DNA from: Streptomyces monashensis | Lineage (GTDB): Bacteria > Actinomycetota > Actinomycetes > Streptomycetales > Streptomycetaceae | Assembly: GCF_001866665.1 (NCBI RefSeq) | Contig: NZ_MLYO01000016.1 | Location: 186,001-250,000, forward strand | DNA length: 64,000 nt | Direction: 5' to 3' | Notes under the pieces: generated by a model | Told to the model about the DNA's origin: nothing | The model's database searches: none | The model's input: the letters and a program-made list of their open reading frames with translations, nothing else | Shown: positions 9,212 through 17,548 of the stretch, one piece after another | Layout of the letters: the number at the start of each line of letters is the position of its first letter | Position numbering within the stretch: position 1 is the first letter of the stretch | Program-made: the position numbers and the translations under genes

Positions 9212-9576
9212 GCAGACGACTCTGACAGGTGAGTCGCCCGACCGGGGCCGTGACGGCCCCCGAGTCTCCCGAAAGTGACGAAACCTCACCTGTCCCGGAG
9301 CGGGCACGCGTCACGTCGGCGTCCGCCCGGGCGCCGCTCACCAGCACGGACAGAGCCCCGGCGGGGCCCGGCCGGCACCCCGCGAACCGCCCCCGTTATG
9401 AATCCGCTCACTCCCTGTGACACGGGCTCGGGGAACGGCCGTCGGCACAGGCCGAGTTGAGGAAAACAGTTGGACAACCGACCTGTCCATCCGGCTGCAA
9501 CCCCGACCGCTCCCGGAGTACCCTTCCTTGATCGTTGAGACGGGGAAGGCCCCGGGGTGCGGAAGGCGGTGCACGG
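9212..9576. promoter_or_regulatory. Divergent intergenic region with nested inverted repeats
   Basis: 365 bases between glgX and the HEPN-family gene contain no credible gene. A perfect 10-bp inverted repeat (GACAGGTGAG at 9224-9233, CTCACCTGTC at 9285-9294) brackets a smaller perfect hairpin GGGGCCG-TGA-CGGCCCC at 9244-9260. This sits just upstream of the glgX start and could be paired half-sites for a regulator or a transcript hairpin. Towards the right gene a less GC-rich stretch (about 9455-9540) probably holds its promoter. GGAAGG at 9561 serves as its ribosome site. Function is inferred only from symmetry and position. Confidence 0.4.
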
Positions 9577-10815
9577 GTGGGCTCGGGAGGGCTGGAGCTG
9601 CCCCCTGGTGGCGAGGGTCACGAGGGAAACCCCGCAGACGTCCCGCCCGGCGCGGTGTCCCTGGCCCGGCCGATGGACGCGGGCTCCATCGGGCCGGAGC
9701 TGGACTGGGACGCCGACGCCTGGCGCGAGGTGCGCACCCGCGCCCAGCGGGCCGGCCGGGCCTACATCTGGCTGAACCTCGTCGAACAGCGGCTGCGCGC
9801 CGTCGTGGCCGCCGTGCTGCGCCCCATCTACGAGCCCGTCCACGCGGACGACTGGGTGGTCGCCGCGGCCGGACCCGCCGGGCAGGAGTGGGTGCAGCGC
9901 GCGGTCGCCGTCCGCGAGGTCAGCCGTCGCAAGGGCTATCTGCTCGACCCGGCCGACGACAACGTGCTCAGCTTCCTGACCCTGCCGCAGCTGCGCGAGC
10001 TGATGGTGCAGCACTGGCCGTGCTTCGAGCCGTACTTCGACGAGCGCCGCGACCTCGAACTCGCCCTGGACGAGCTGGAGGTGACCCGCAACGTCGTCTC
10101 CCGCAACCGGGCCCTGTCCGAGACGGTGCTCAGCCAGGCCGAGCGGGCCTCGGCCCGCCTCCTGGAGATGCTCGGTGCGGGCGGGGACGTTCCCTCGGCG
10201 CGCCGGCTGCCCGTCGACGCGGTCGAGGACCTGGTCGGCGACCGGTACGCCGACGTGGTCGCCGTCCACGCCGACCGGGTGCGGCTCATGCGCCAGTTCC
10301 CCGCCGAGGACCTCTTCGCCGGCGCCCGCCGCCTCGACGCCATCGGCATCGGCCTCAACCTGCTGGTGCAGAACTTCTCCGGGCGCCGCCTGATCCGCCT
10401 CGCCGAGTCCGGCTGCCGGGTACGGCTGCTGTTCCTCAATCCGGCCTCCAGCGCGGTCAAGCGCCGCGAGCGCGAACTGGGCATGAAGCGGGGCGAGCTG
10501 AGCCGCTCGGTCGAGATGAACATCCTGCACATGCGCCGGGTCCGCTCCCGGCTGCGCGACCCAGGCGCCTTCGAGATCCAGGTGTACGACGAGACGCCCC
10601 GCTTCACCGCCTACCTGGTGGACGGCGACGGCGCCGACGGCATCGCCGTGGTGCAGTCCTATCTGCGCGGTGCGCGGGGGATGGAGTCGCCAGTGCTCGT
10701 GCTGCGCAACGGCAGCAAGCTGGTGAAGTCGGATGACGTCGGCGAAGCCGGGTTGTTCCCGACATACCGGGAGGAATTCGAGCTGTCCTGGGCCGATTCG
10801 CGCCCTGTGTCCTGA
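9577..10815 (+). CDS. SAV2148-family HEPN-domain protein, function unknown
   Basis: 412 residues. From memory this matches a protein strongly conserved in Streptomyces and labelled SAV2148-family HEPN-domain protein. Landmarks are the acidic N-terminal block SIGPELDWDADAWREVR, a helical segment with WLNLVEQRLRAVVAAVLRP, and a C-terminal region with CRVRLLFLNPASSAVKRRER and IQVYDETPRFTAYLVDGDG. No signal peptide or membrane helix is visible. HEPN domains are often RNA-binding or RNase modules, but the catalytic RxxxxH signature is not evident to me here, so no activity is claimed. GTG 9577 is chosen as start because GGAAGG lies 10 bases upstream and homologues start with this SSGGLELPP-like sequence. 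Confidence 0.8.
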   Translation: MGSGGLELPPGGEGHEGNPADVPPGAVSLARPMDAGSIGPELDWDADAWREVRTRAQRAGRAYIWLNLVEQRLRAVVAAVLRPIYEPVHADDWVVAAAGPAGQEWVQRAVAVREVSRRKGYLLDPADDNVLSFLTLPQLRELMVQHWPCFEPYFDERRDLELALDELEVTRNVVSRNRALSETVLSQAERASARLLEMLGAGGDVPSARRLPVDAVEDLVGDRYADVVAVHADRVRLMRQFPAEDLFAGARRLDAIGIGLNLLVQNFSGRRLIRLAESGCRVRLLFLNPASSAVKRRERELGMKRGELSRSVEMNILHMRRVRSRLRDPGAFEIQVYDETPRFTAYLVDGDGADGIAVVQSYLRGARGMESPVLVLRNGSKLVKSDDVGEAGLFPTYREEFELSWADSRPVS

Positions 10816-10916
10816 ACTGTCCGTCGGGGTAGGCGGAATCCCGTCCTCGGATTGTCAGTGCCGCGTGCGAGGGTGGAGGCCACTGGGGGAAAGCACCACC
10901 GAGAAGGGGGGCCGCC

Positions 10917-11642
10917 ATGGGCTGGCACCGTGAGCTGCTGATCGGCTTCGACCTGGAGACGACCGGCACGGATCCGCACGAGGCACGCATCGTCACCGGT
11001 GCGGTGATCGAGGTCAGGGCCGGGGAGCCCGTGGGGCGCCGGGAGTGGCTGGCCGACCCCGGCGTGGAGATCCCGGCCGACGCGGTGGCGGTGCACGGCA
11101 TCAGCACCGCGCACGCGGCGGCCGAGGGCCGGCCCGCGGACCAGGTGGCCGACGCCCTCGCCGAGGCCCTGACGGGGTACTGGAAGGCGGGCGTCCCGGT
11201 CGTCGCCTACAACGCGGCCTTCGACCTCACCCTGCTCTCGGCCGAGCTGCGCCGTCACGGCCTGCCGTCCCTCGCCGACCGCCTCGGCGGCACCCCGCCC
11301 GCCCCGGTCGTCGACCCCTACACGATCGACCGCTGGGCCGACCGCTACCGCCGCGGCAAGCGGAACCTCGAAGCGGTCTGCGCCGAGTACGGCATAGTCC
11401 TCGACCGGGCCCACGACGCCGCGGCCGACGCCCTCGCCGCGGCCCGGCTGGCCGGAGCGATAGCCGTCCGCCACCCGAAGATCGCGTCCCTGAGCCCGGC
11501 AGACCTGCACGGCCGTCAGATCGAGTGGTACGCGCAGTGGGCGGCGGACTTCCAGGAGTTCCTGCGCCGCAAGGGGGATGCGGAGGCGGTGGTGGACGGG
11601 ACGTGGCCGCTGCGGGAGCCGGCCGTGAGCCGGCCCGCGTAG
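10917..11642 (+). CDS. 3'-5' exonuclease of the DnaQ/DEDDh type
   Basis: 241 residues. The DEDDh motifs are complete: Exo I is FDLETTG, Exo II is in YNAAFDLTLL, and Exo III has the His and Asp of RAHDAAADALAAA. Lacking polymerase or UvrC-like extensions, it resembles stand-alone actinobacterial exonucleases that trim DNA or RNA 3' ends rather than the polymerase III epsilon subunit. The C-terminal tail after residue 190 (ADLHGRQIEWYAQWAADFQE) is typical of the Streptomyces members. The start ATG follows AAGGGGGG by 6 bases. It is monocistronic and convergent with the phosphotransferase gene. Confidence 0.88.
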   Translation: MGWHRELLIGFDLETTGTDPHEARIVTGAVIEVRAGEPVGRREWLADPGVEIPADAVAVHGISTAHAAAEGRPADQVADALAEALTGYWKAGVPVVAYNAAFDLTLLSAELRRHGLPSLADRLGGTPPAPVVDPYTIDRWADRYRRGKRNLEAVCAEYGIVLDRAHDAAADALAAARLAGAIAVRHPKIASLSPADLHGRQIEWYAQWAADFQEFLRRKGDAEAVVDGTWPLREPAVSRPA

Positions 11643-11662
11643 CGGTCAGCCCCGCGGCACGC

Positions 11663-12526
11663 TCAGAACGGATACCAGCGCACGGCCTCGTCCCCGTCCC
11701 GCAGCGACGCCACCCGCCTGCGGAACTCGGCCAGCGCCTTCGGGTTGCTCGGGGCGTGCTGGGCCACCCAGGCGCAGCTCGCCGTCTCCCGGGCGCCGCG
11801 CAGGACCGTGCAGCCCGCCCACTCCCGTACGTCCCAGCCGTACGCCGCGGTGAAGGAGTCGTACGCCTCGGCGGGCAGCCCGTACCGGTCGCGGGAGAGG
11901 GCCATGACCACCAGGTCATGCTCGCGCAGGTCGGCGGAGAAGGTCTCCAGGTCGACCAGGACCGGCCCGTCGGGCCCGATGTGCACATTGCGGGGGAGCG
12001 CGTCGCCGTGGACGGGTCCCGGCGGCAGATGGGGCGTCAGCGCGGCCGCGGCCGCCGCGAAACCGTCCCGGCGCGCACGGAGGTAGGCCGCGTCCTCGGG
12101 GTCGATCGCGTCCCCCGCGAGCCGCAGCCAGCGCTCGACACCGCCCAGCAGCTCGCGCGGCGGCAGGGCGAAAGGAGGAGACGGAAGTGCGTGCACGATC
12201 CGCAGCAGCTCCGCCAGATCGCGCGGCTCGGCGGGCCGCACCGGCTCCGGCAGCCGGTGCCACACGGTCACCGGGTGACCCTCGGTCAGTCGCGGCTCCG
12301 GCTCGGCCGCCCGCACCGCCGGCACGCCCTCCTCGGCCAGCCAGCCGGCGATGTCCAGCTCGCGCCGGGCCCGCTCCAGCAGCTCGGCGTCCCGGCCCAC
12401 CTTCACCACCAGGTCGCCGGCGGCGAACACCGCGTTCTCCCCGAGAGCGAGCAGCCGCGCGTCCCCGGCCGGTCCCGGCAGCACCCCCGCCGCGGCCAGT
12501 ACGTCCCGTGCCCGTCCCTCGTCCAT
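11663..12526 (-). CDS. Aminoglycoside phosphotransferase-fold (APH) kinase
   Basis: 287 residues with a protein-kinase-like small-molecule kinase fold. The catalytic loop GPVHGDALPRNVHIG supplies the catalytic Asp and Asn, and VLVDLETFS supplies the metal-binding Asp (DFE-like DLE). The N-lobe Lys is probably in DLVVKVGRDAELL. The family includes resistance enzymes, but also choline, homoserine and sugar kinases, and many Streptomyces paralogues have no known substrate. Nothing in the neighbourhood fixes the substrate, so resistance should not be assumed. The ATG start is preceded by GCACGGAGGCACG, a usable ribosome site. Confidence 0.82.
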   Translation of the reverse strand: MDEGRARDVLAAAGVLPGPAGDARLLALGENAVFAAGDLVVKVGRDAELLERARRELDIAGWLAEEGVPAVRAAEPEPRLTEGHPVTVWHRLPEPVRPAEPRDLAELLRIVHALPSPPFALPPRELLGGVERWLRLAGDAIDPEDAAYLRARRDGFAAAAAALTPHLPPGPVHGDALPRNVHIGPDGPVLVDLETFSADLREHDLVVMALSRDRYGLPAEAYDSFTAAYGWDVREWAGCTVLRGARETASCAWVAQHAPSNPKALAEFRRRVASLRDGDEAVRWYPF

Positions 12527-12868
12527 CGTGCCTCCGTGCGGTCGGATCTCCCCGGTCAGTCTCGCATTCGCACAGGTCGGGTGGTGTGCCGGGCCGGATG
12601 CGCGGTCCCGTGACGCGACCCAGCGCGCTCACGACCACGGGCGCGCCAACCCGTGGCAGGCAAAGAGGCTGATTCCGTGACATCAACGGCCGAAGGGTCA
12701 CGGCCGGCCCGCACAAGAAGGAGGCCGCCGCGTCCTCGGTTTCCTGCCGCGGCCGAAGGGCATGGTCCGCCTCGCCCTCGTCGACCGGGTGCTCCCGACC
12801 GGCAAAGGCGGTCGCCCCGGCTTCCAGGAGTACCACGGCGGAGCTCCGGAGCCGGGCCGGAAAAGTAT
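12527..12868. other. Intergenic stretch without a recognised gene
   Basis: About 340 bases separate the kinase start from the promoter of the glycosyltransferase gene. Open frames continue through it, including one in frame with the glycosyltransferase, but none has a ribosome site or a recognisable family. I considered a regulator gene here, because the adjacent palindrome suggests one, and found no helix-turn-helix sequence in any frame. Confidence 0.4.
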
Positions 12869-12905
12869 TTGGACGAGACGTATCGTCTCGTCTAGCCTCG
12901 AGCCC
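12869..12905 (+). promoter_or_regulatory. Leaderless promoter with a perfect operator palindrome in the spacer
   Basis: A -35-like TTGGAC (12869-12874) and -10-like TAGCCT (12893-12898) are 18 bases apart. The spacer is filled by a perfect inverted repeat of 9-base arms, GACGAGACG (12872-12880) and CGTCTCGTC (12884-12892), around TAT. The predicted start of transcription falls at or next to the ATG at 12906, and no Shine-Dalgarno sequence is present, so the mRNA is probably leaderless. Position and symmetry are typical of TetR-family operators, but no such gene is adjacent. Confidence 0.65.
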
Positions 12906-14120
12906 ATGACCAGCTCCGCACACATCGCCATGTTCTCCATCGCCCAGCACGGCCACGTGAACCCCAGCCTGGAGGTGATCCGGGAACTCGTCGCCCGGGG
13001 CCACCGGGTCACGTACGCCATCCCGCCGGTGTTCGCCGAGAAGGTGGCCGAGACCGGGGCCCGGCCCGTGCCGTACACCTCCACGCTGCCCGCGCCCGGC
13101 GCCGACCCGTCGGCCTGGGGGACGACGCTCCTGGACAACGTGGAGCCGTTCCTCGCGGATGCCGTCCAGGCGCTTCCCCAGCTCATCGAGGCCTACGCCG
13201 GCGACGAGCCCGACCTCGTGCTCCACGACATCGCCTCCTATCCGGCCCGTGTCCTCGCCCACCGCTGGGGTGTCCCGGCGATCTCCCTCTCGCCGAACCT
13301 CGTCGCCTGGGAGGGGTACGAGAAGGAGGTCGCCGAGCCGATGTGGGCGGAGCCGAGGAAGACGGCGCGCGGGCAGGCGTACTACGCCCGGTTCGAGGCC
13401 TGGCTGAAAGAGAACGGGATCACCCGGCACCCGGACCCGTTCGCCGGACGCCCGGACCGCTCGATCGTGCTGATCCCGAAGGCCCTCCAGCCGAACGCCG
13501 ACCGGGTCGACGAGCGGGTCCACACCTTCGTCGGCGCCTGCCAGGGCGACCGCTCCGACCAGGGCGACTGGCAGCGGCCGGCCGGCGTGGACAAGGTCGT
13601 GCTGGTGTCCCTGGGCTCGGCCTTCACCAAGCAGCCCGGGTTCTACCGCGCGTGCGTCCGTGCCTTCGGGGACCTGCCCGGCTGGCACCTGGTGCTCCAG
13701 GTCGGCCGCCATGTGTCCGCCGCCGACCTGGGCGAGGTACCGGCCCATGTCGAAGTCCGCGACTGGGTGCCGCAGTTGGCGATCCTGAAGCAGGCCGACC
13801 TGTTCGTCACGCACGCGGGCGCCGGCGGCAGCCAGGAGGGCCTCGCCACGGCCACCCCGATGATCGCCGTACCGCAGGCCGTCGACCAGTTCGGCAACGC
13901 CGACATGCTGGCCGCCCTCGGCGTCGCCCGGCGGCTGGACACCGAGGAGGCCACCGCTGACCGGCTGCGCGAGGCCGCCCTCGCCCTGGTGGCCGACCCG
14001 GAGGTGGCCCGCCGCCTGAAGGCCGTCCAGGCCGAGATGGCCCAGGAGGGCGGCACCCGCCGGGCGGCCGATCTCATCGAGGCGGAACTGCCCCGCCGCG
14101 CCGGTGCCCAGGAGAGGTGA
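12906..14120 (+). CDS. mgt: Macrolide-inactivating glycosyltransferase, OleD-like
   Basis: 404-residue GT1 enzyme that transfers glucose from UDP-glucose to the desosamine hydroxyl of macrolides and to many other acceptors. By memory the sequence is nearly colinear with S. antibioticus OleD over the whole length: [20 protein letters not shown] with the catalytic His (residue 15), [19 protein letters not shown] with its Asp partner, and the C-terminal nucleotide-sugar motif [13 protein letters not shown] through [12 protein letters not shown]. No macrolide biosynthesis genes are near, so intrinsic resistance is more likely than self-resistance in a producer. It is preceded by the leaderless palindrome promoter and is monocistronic. 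Confidence 0.94.
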   Translation: MTSSAHIAMFSIAQHGHVNPSLEVIRELVARGHRVTYAIPPVFAEKVAETGARPVPYTSTLPAPGADPSAWGTTLLDNVEPFLADAVQALPQLIEAYAGDEPDLVLHDIASYPARVLAHRWGVPAISLSPNLVAWEGYEKEVAEPMWAEPRKTARGQAYYARFEAWLKENGITRHPDPFAGRPDRSIVLIPKALQPNADRVDERVHTFVGACQGDRSDQGDWQRPAGVDKVVLVSLGSAFTKQPGFYRACVRAFGDLPGWHLVLQVGRHVSAADLGEVPAHVEVRDWVPQLAILKQADLFVTHAGAGGSQEGLATATPMIAVPQAVDQFGNADMLAALGVARRLDTEEATADRLREAALALVADPEVARRLKAVQAEMAQEGGTRRAADLIEAELPRRAGAQER

Positions 14121-14191
14121 CGCGCGGGACCGCGGAGCGGAACGAAGGATGTCCGTTCCGCCGTCAGCGCACGGATTTGTGATTACAGAAG

Positions 14192-14204
14192 CTTGTTGAA
14201 CAAG
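14192..14204. promoter_or_regulatory. Short palindrome CTTGTT-G-AACAAG
   Basis: A perfect 6-1-6 palindrome lies in the AT-richest part of the 211-base gap between the glycosyltransferase and the DUF1697 gene, 128 bases before the latter's start. It resembles a small repressor site. No promoter boxes can be assigned with confidence. Confidence 0.35.
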
Positions 14205-14280
14205 TCACAGCTGTGTGGAGAGGTTGCTCCGGCCCCCGCACATCAGCCAGAGTTTCGCGCAGTCCGCCGTGTGCGGTCCC

Positions 14281-14315
14281 GGCCGTCGTGCCCACCCCCA
14301 CGGGGCACGACGGCC
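14281..14315 (+). terminator. Strong hairpin, terminator-like or 5'-UTR structure
   Basis: Two perfect 13-base arms, GGCCGTCGTGCCC (14281-14293) and GGGCACGACGGCC (14303-14315), enclose a 9-base loop. There is no U-tract, which is normal for Streptomyces terminators. It ends 16 bases before the DUF1697 start, so it either terminates transcription of the glycosyltransferase gene or folds within the leader of the next gene and could hide its ribosome site. Confidence 0.6.
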
Positions 14316-14331
14316 GTTCTACGCTGGCCGG

Positions 14332-14883
14332 ATGACGACCTACGCGGCGCTGTTGCGCGGCATCAACGTCGGCGGCGCCAAGAAGGTGCCCATGGCCGAC
14401 CTGCGCACCCTTCTGACCGGCCTCGGCCACACCGGCGTACGGACCTACCTGCAGAGCGGCCAGGCCGTGTTCGGCGCGGAGCGGGGCGACGAGGAGTCGC
14501 TGGCGGCGCAGCTGAGCCGGGCGATCGAGGAGCGCTTCGGCTTCCCCGTCGACGTGCTCGTGCGCGAGCACGCCTATCTGAAGGCCGTCGCCGAGGCCTG
14601 CCCGTTCCCGGCCGCCGACCTCGAGCCGAGGCAACTGCACGTCACGTACTTCTCCGCGCCCGTCACCGCGGAGCGCTACGCCGGGATCGACCGAACCGCC
14701 CATCTCCCCGAGGAGTTCCGGCTCGGCGACCGCTGTCTGTACCTGTACGCCCCGGACGGCGTGGGCCGCTCCAAGCTCGCCGAGGCGCTCGCCCGCACCC
14801 GCCTGACCAAGGGACTGATCGCCACCAGTCGCAACTGGAACACCGTACTGAAACTTGTGGAGTTGACGGCACCACCGGCATGA
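14332..14883 (+). CDS. DUF1697 family protein
   Basis: 183 residues covering the whole DUF1697 domain: N-terminal TTYAALLRGINVGGAKKVPM, central TYLQSGQAVFGAE, and C-terminal SRNWNTVLKLVEL with the family's conserved TSRNWNT motif. No biochemical function is established for the family. No membrane or signal segments are present. The start ATG 14332 follows a tight hairpin and has no good Shine-Dalgarno sequence. It is followed by the PanE-like gene 33 bases downstream and could be cotranscribed with it. Confidence 0.85.
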   Translation: MTTYAALLRGINVGGAKKVPMADLRTLLTGLGHTGVRTYLQSGQAVFGAERGDEESLAAQLSRAIEERFGFPVDVLVREHAYLKAVAEACPFPAADLEPRQLHVTYFSAPVTAERYAGIDRTAHLPEEFRLGDRCLYLYAPDGVGRSKLAEALARTRLTKGLIATSRNWNTVLKLVELTAPPA

Positions 14884-14916
14884 CACGGCCGGGCACGCGT
14901 GTGCGAGGCTCGTCCC

Positions 14917-15927
14917 ATGCGCTACATCATCATCGGGGCGGGAGCGGTCGGCGGGAGCGTCGGCGGGCGGCTCGCCCAGGCCGGGCGCGAGGTCGTCCTC
15001 GTGGCCCGCGGCAGACACCGCGCCGAACTCGCCGCACACGGGCTCCGACTGCTCGTCCCGGACGGCGAGTCGAGGCACCGGCTGCCCGTCGTCGACGGGC
15101 CCGGCCCGCTCGGCGAACTGCGCGCGGACGACGTGCTTCTCCTCGCCGTGAAGACGCAGGACACCGTCGCCGCGCTGGAGACCTGGGCCGACGTGCCCGT
15201 CGCAGGCGGCGGCACGGCGGCGGAGAGACTGCCGCTCGTGTCCCTCCAGAACGGCGTCGAGAGCGGACGGCTCGCACTGCGCCGCTTCCGGCACGTGTAC
15301 GGCGTCTGCGTCTGGCTGCCCTCGGCCTTCGTGGAGCCCGGTGTCGTCTCCGCCGCGGGCAGCCCGCTCACCGGCATCCTGCACCTGGGCCGCCTGCCGC
15401 ACGGCACCGACGACACCGCCCGCCGTATCGCCGCCGACCTCGCGGACGCCCGCCTCGAGGCACCCGTCGTGCCCGACGTGGCCCGCTGGCAGTACGCGAA
15501 ACTGCTCTGGAACCTCGGCACCGCCTTCGAGGCGTTGTGCGGCCCCGCCGCCGACGAGGCCGCGCACGCCCTGCTCGCGCGTGTGCGCGCCGAGGGCGAG
15601 CGGGTGCTCGACGCCGCCGGGATCGCGTACGCGAGCGCGGAGGAACAGCGCGCGGCACGCGGCGACAAGGTGACCCTGGTGCCGCTGGACGGCGCCCCGC
15701 GCGGCGGCGGCTCCTCCTGGCAGTCCCTGGCCCGCGGCACCGGCACCATCGAGACGGACTACCTCAACGGCGAGATCGTCCTGCTCGGGCGGCTGCACGG
15801 GGTACCGACCCCGCTGAACGAACTGCTCCAGCGCCTCGCGGGCCGCTTCGCCCGCGAGCACCGGGCCGCCGGCTCGATGCCGGTCACGGAGCTGGTGCGC
15901 AGGGCGGACGAGGCGGAGCGGGGATAG
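14917..15927 (+). CDS. 2-dehydropantoate 2-reductase-like (PanE/ApbA family) oxidoreductase
   Basis: 336 residues. The N-terminal Rossmann fold has IIGAGAVGGSVGGRLAQAG for NADPH binding, then VLLAVKTQDT, and the Asn of SLQNGVES. The C-terminal helical half carries WQYAKLLWNLGTA with the conserved Lys and Asn, and SSWQSLARGTGTIETDYLNG, the substrate-binding Ser and Glu region. True PanE makes pantoate for coenzyme A, but Streptomyces carry several paralogues of this family and no pantothenate gene is nearby, so ketopantoate as substrate is only a family-level prediction. It lies 33 bases after the DUF1697 gene. Confidence 0.85.
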   Translation: MRYIIIGAGAVGGSVGGRLAQAGREVVLVARGRHRAELAAHGLRLLVPDGESRHRLPVVDGPGPLGELRADDVLLLAVKTQDTVAALETWADVPVAGGGTAAERLPLVSLQNGVESGRLALRRFRHVYGVCVWLPSAFVEPGVVSAAGSPLTGILHLGRLPHGTDDTARRIAADLADARLEAPVVPDVARWQYAKLLWNLGTAFEALCGPAADEAAHALLARVRAEGERVLDAAGIAYASAEEQRAARGDKVTLVPLDGAPRGGGSSWQSLARGTGTIETDYLNGEIVLLGRLHGVPTPLNELLQRLAGRFAREHRAAGSMPVTELVRRADEAERG

Positions 15928-16005
15928 GAACAAGCCGATTGGACCATGAAGAAGAGAGGTGAATGGGCCGGGACCGGGCACCAATTTCCGCCCAGCGTTG
16001 CCGTC

Positions 16006-16668
16006 ATGACGCACCGCGACACCGCCCCGGCCACCTCCCCCGTCCCCGGCGCCGCCGAACCCGCCCGGACCCGCGTCGACTTCTTCTTCGACCCGGCCTG
16101 CCCCTTCGCCTGGATCACCTCCCGCTGGCTGCTGGAGGTCGAGCGACTGCGCCCGCTCGACCTCCGGTTCCGGGCGATGAGCCTCTACCTGCACAACGCC
16201 GGCAACGAACTCCCCGACTGGTACCGGGACCTGGTGGACCGTTCGATCGGCCCGGTGCGCGTCGCGGTGGCCGCGGCCGAGCGGCACGGCGAGGAGGTGC
16301 TGCGCGATCTCTACACCGCGTTCGGCACCCGGATCCACGAGCGCGGGATCAAGGACTTCGACGAGGTGGTCGCCGAGTCGCTGGCCGAACACGGGCTCCC
16401 CGCAGGCATCGCGGCCGCCGCGCACGACCCGGCGTACGACGACGCCGTGCGCCGCAGCCACGAGGCCGGGGCCGAGCCGGAGACAGGCGGCTACGTCGGC
16501 ACGCCCACCCTGCACGTCGACGGCACGGTGTGGTTCGGACCGGTGCTGCGCGCCGTGCCGCGCGGCGCCGAGGCGGCCGAACTCTTCGACAGCTTCCGGG
16601 TGCTGGCCCGCCACCCCGACCTGTTCGAGCTCAAGCGCACCCGCACCGGTTCCCTCCGCTTCGACTGA
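16006..16668 (+). CDS. DsbA-family mycothiol-dependent nitroreductase-like protein
   Basis: 220 residues. The thioredoxin-like fold with a helical insertion begins at [21 protein letters not shown]; the family's active-site motif CPWAW appears here as CPFAW. The C-terminal cis-Pro segment is [11 protein letters not shown]. Homologues such as mycobacterial Rv2466c reduce with mycothiol and also activate nitro-drugs. The start is uncertain: ATG 16006 fits the family N-terminus but lacks a ribosome site, and ATG 15946 would add 20 residues. It is transcribed alone and downstream of the PanE-like gene. Confidence 0.83.
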   Translation: MTHRDTAPATSPVPGAAEPARTRVDFFFDPACPFAWITSRWLLEVERLRPLDLRFRAMSLYLHNAGNELPDWYRDLVDRSIGPVRVAVAAAERHGEEVLRDLYTAFGTRIHERGIKDFDEVVAESLAEHGLPAGIAAAAHDPAYDDAVRRSHEAGAEPETGGYVGTPTLHVDGTVWFGPVLRAVPRGAEAAELFDSFRVLARHPDLFELKRTRTGSLRFD

Positions 16669-17191
16669 CCCGGACGCCGGGTTGGCCGATAAACGCCGCT
16701 GAGGCGCCCGGAGTTCGCCAGGCCTGTGACATGCGGGCCGTGCCCGGCGCAGAACGAAGAGTCACCGGGTCCGACGTCACAGGGGAGCGCCGGACCCGGT
16801 GGCCCTCTACCACGTCCGCACCCCGCGGTGGCCCGGCTCCGCGAACCTCGCGACAAAGTCATCCGCTTGTCCCTAGGGTCGGGAGCGTGAACGGCCGGAG
16901 GGAAGCGGAGTGAGGGGACGGATGAGCGGTGCGCACGGCACCGGCACCGCGGGCGGCGCGGTACCGACCCCGCGCCACGCGCCCGGCCCCCGCGCGTCAC
17001 CGGCAGGCAGGGTCTGGTCAACGCATACCGATCACCCGGATGGGTGGCGATTTTCGGCCCACTCCGCACCACCGTGACCGCCCGGCCTCCCACGCGTCCG
17101 ACGGGCCCCCGCAACGTCGGTAACGTCAGCGGTCCCTCCCCCCACCCAAGCTCCCCTCACGGCCCCTGCGGGTCAGAAGCGAGGACAGGAC
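16669..17191 (+). other. Intergenic region with one unconvincing small ORF
   Basis: 523 bases. A possible 51-codon frame (ATG 16922, stop 17075-17077) follows GAGGGGACGG, but its Pro/Gly/His-rich product resembles nothing I know and lacks clear codon bias. TTGTCC and TAGGGT near 16870-16885 could be promoter elements for it or for the 17192 gene. No repeat or RNA gene is evident. Confidence 0.3.
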
Positions 17192-17491
17192 ATGACCACC
17201 TACGGCTACGGCGGCCGCGGCCGCATCAGCCTCGGCGACGGCACACCGCCGGATCTGGAGACCCTCATGGCCGTAGCGGAGCGGCTCACCGCCGCGCTGC
17301 ACGCCGAATACCCGGGTATCGCCGAGTACGGCGTGATCATCCAACGTCAGTTCGAGCAGTCCGCGGAGGACGGCCTGCCGCCCAACCTGGGCCGGATCCG
17401 CTCCTCGCTGAACGAGATCGCCATCCGGGCGGGCGCCGGCACCGGCAGCCTCACCTTCACCCAGCGACTTCTGGACGACCTCGGCCTGTGA
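17192..17491 (+). CDS. Small protein of unknown function
   Basis: 99 residues starting MTTYGYGGRGRISLGDG. The first 20 residues are Gly/Tyr-rich; the remainder is predicted helical with a Leu/Ala-rich segment LETLMAVAERLTAALHAEY and an acidic C-terminus LLDDLGL. GC3 is high, and the GAGGACAGG ribosome site 6 bases before ATG supports translation. No signal peptide, cysteine pair or transmembrane helix is present. I do not recognise a family. It is convergent with the sirohydrochlorin chelatase gene at the end of the sulfate operon. Confidence 0.7.
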   Translation: MTTYGYGGRGRISLGDGTPPDLETLMAVAERLTAALHAEYPGIAEYGVIIQRQFEQSAEDGLPPNLGRIRSSLNEIAIRAGAGTGSLTFTQRLLDDLGL

Positions 17492-17498
17492 CCCGCCG

Positions 17499-17520
17499 CG
17501 GCCCCGCCGCCCCGGGGCCG
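17499..17520. terminator. Possible bidirectional terminator between convergent genes
   Basis: CGGCCCC (17499-17505) pairs with GGGGCCG (17514-17520) across an 8-base loop in the 57-base gap between two converging genes. The short stem with no T-run makes this only a candidate. Confidence 0.35.
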
Positions 17521-17548
17521 GGTGCCCTCCGCGACGGGGCCGGTGCGC

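Noticed and set aside
12653..12895. Open frames before the glycosyltransferase suspected to encode the missing repressor
   Set aside because: No helix-turn-helix pattern, no ribosome site and biased Arg/Pro composition in every frame.
11663..14120. Kinase and glycosyltransferase genes read as an antibiotic resistance island
   Set aside because: They are on opposite strands, without mobility genes or a shared promoter; the kinase's substrate is unknown, so an island is not supported.
16922..17077. 51-codon small gene with a good ribosome site
   Set aside because: Composition is Pro/Gly/His-rich, codon bias is not convincing and no family is known; left as a note in the intergenic entry.
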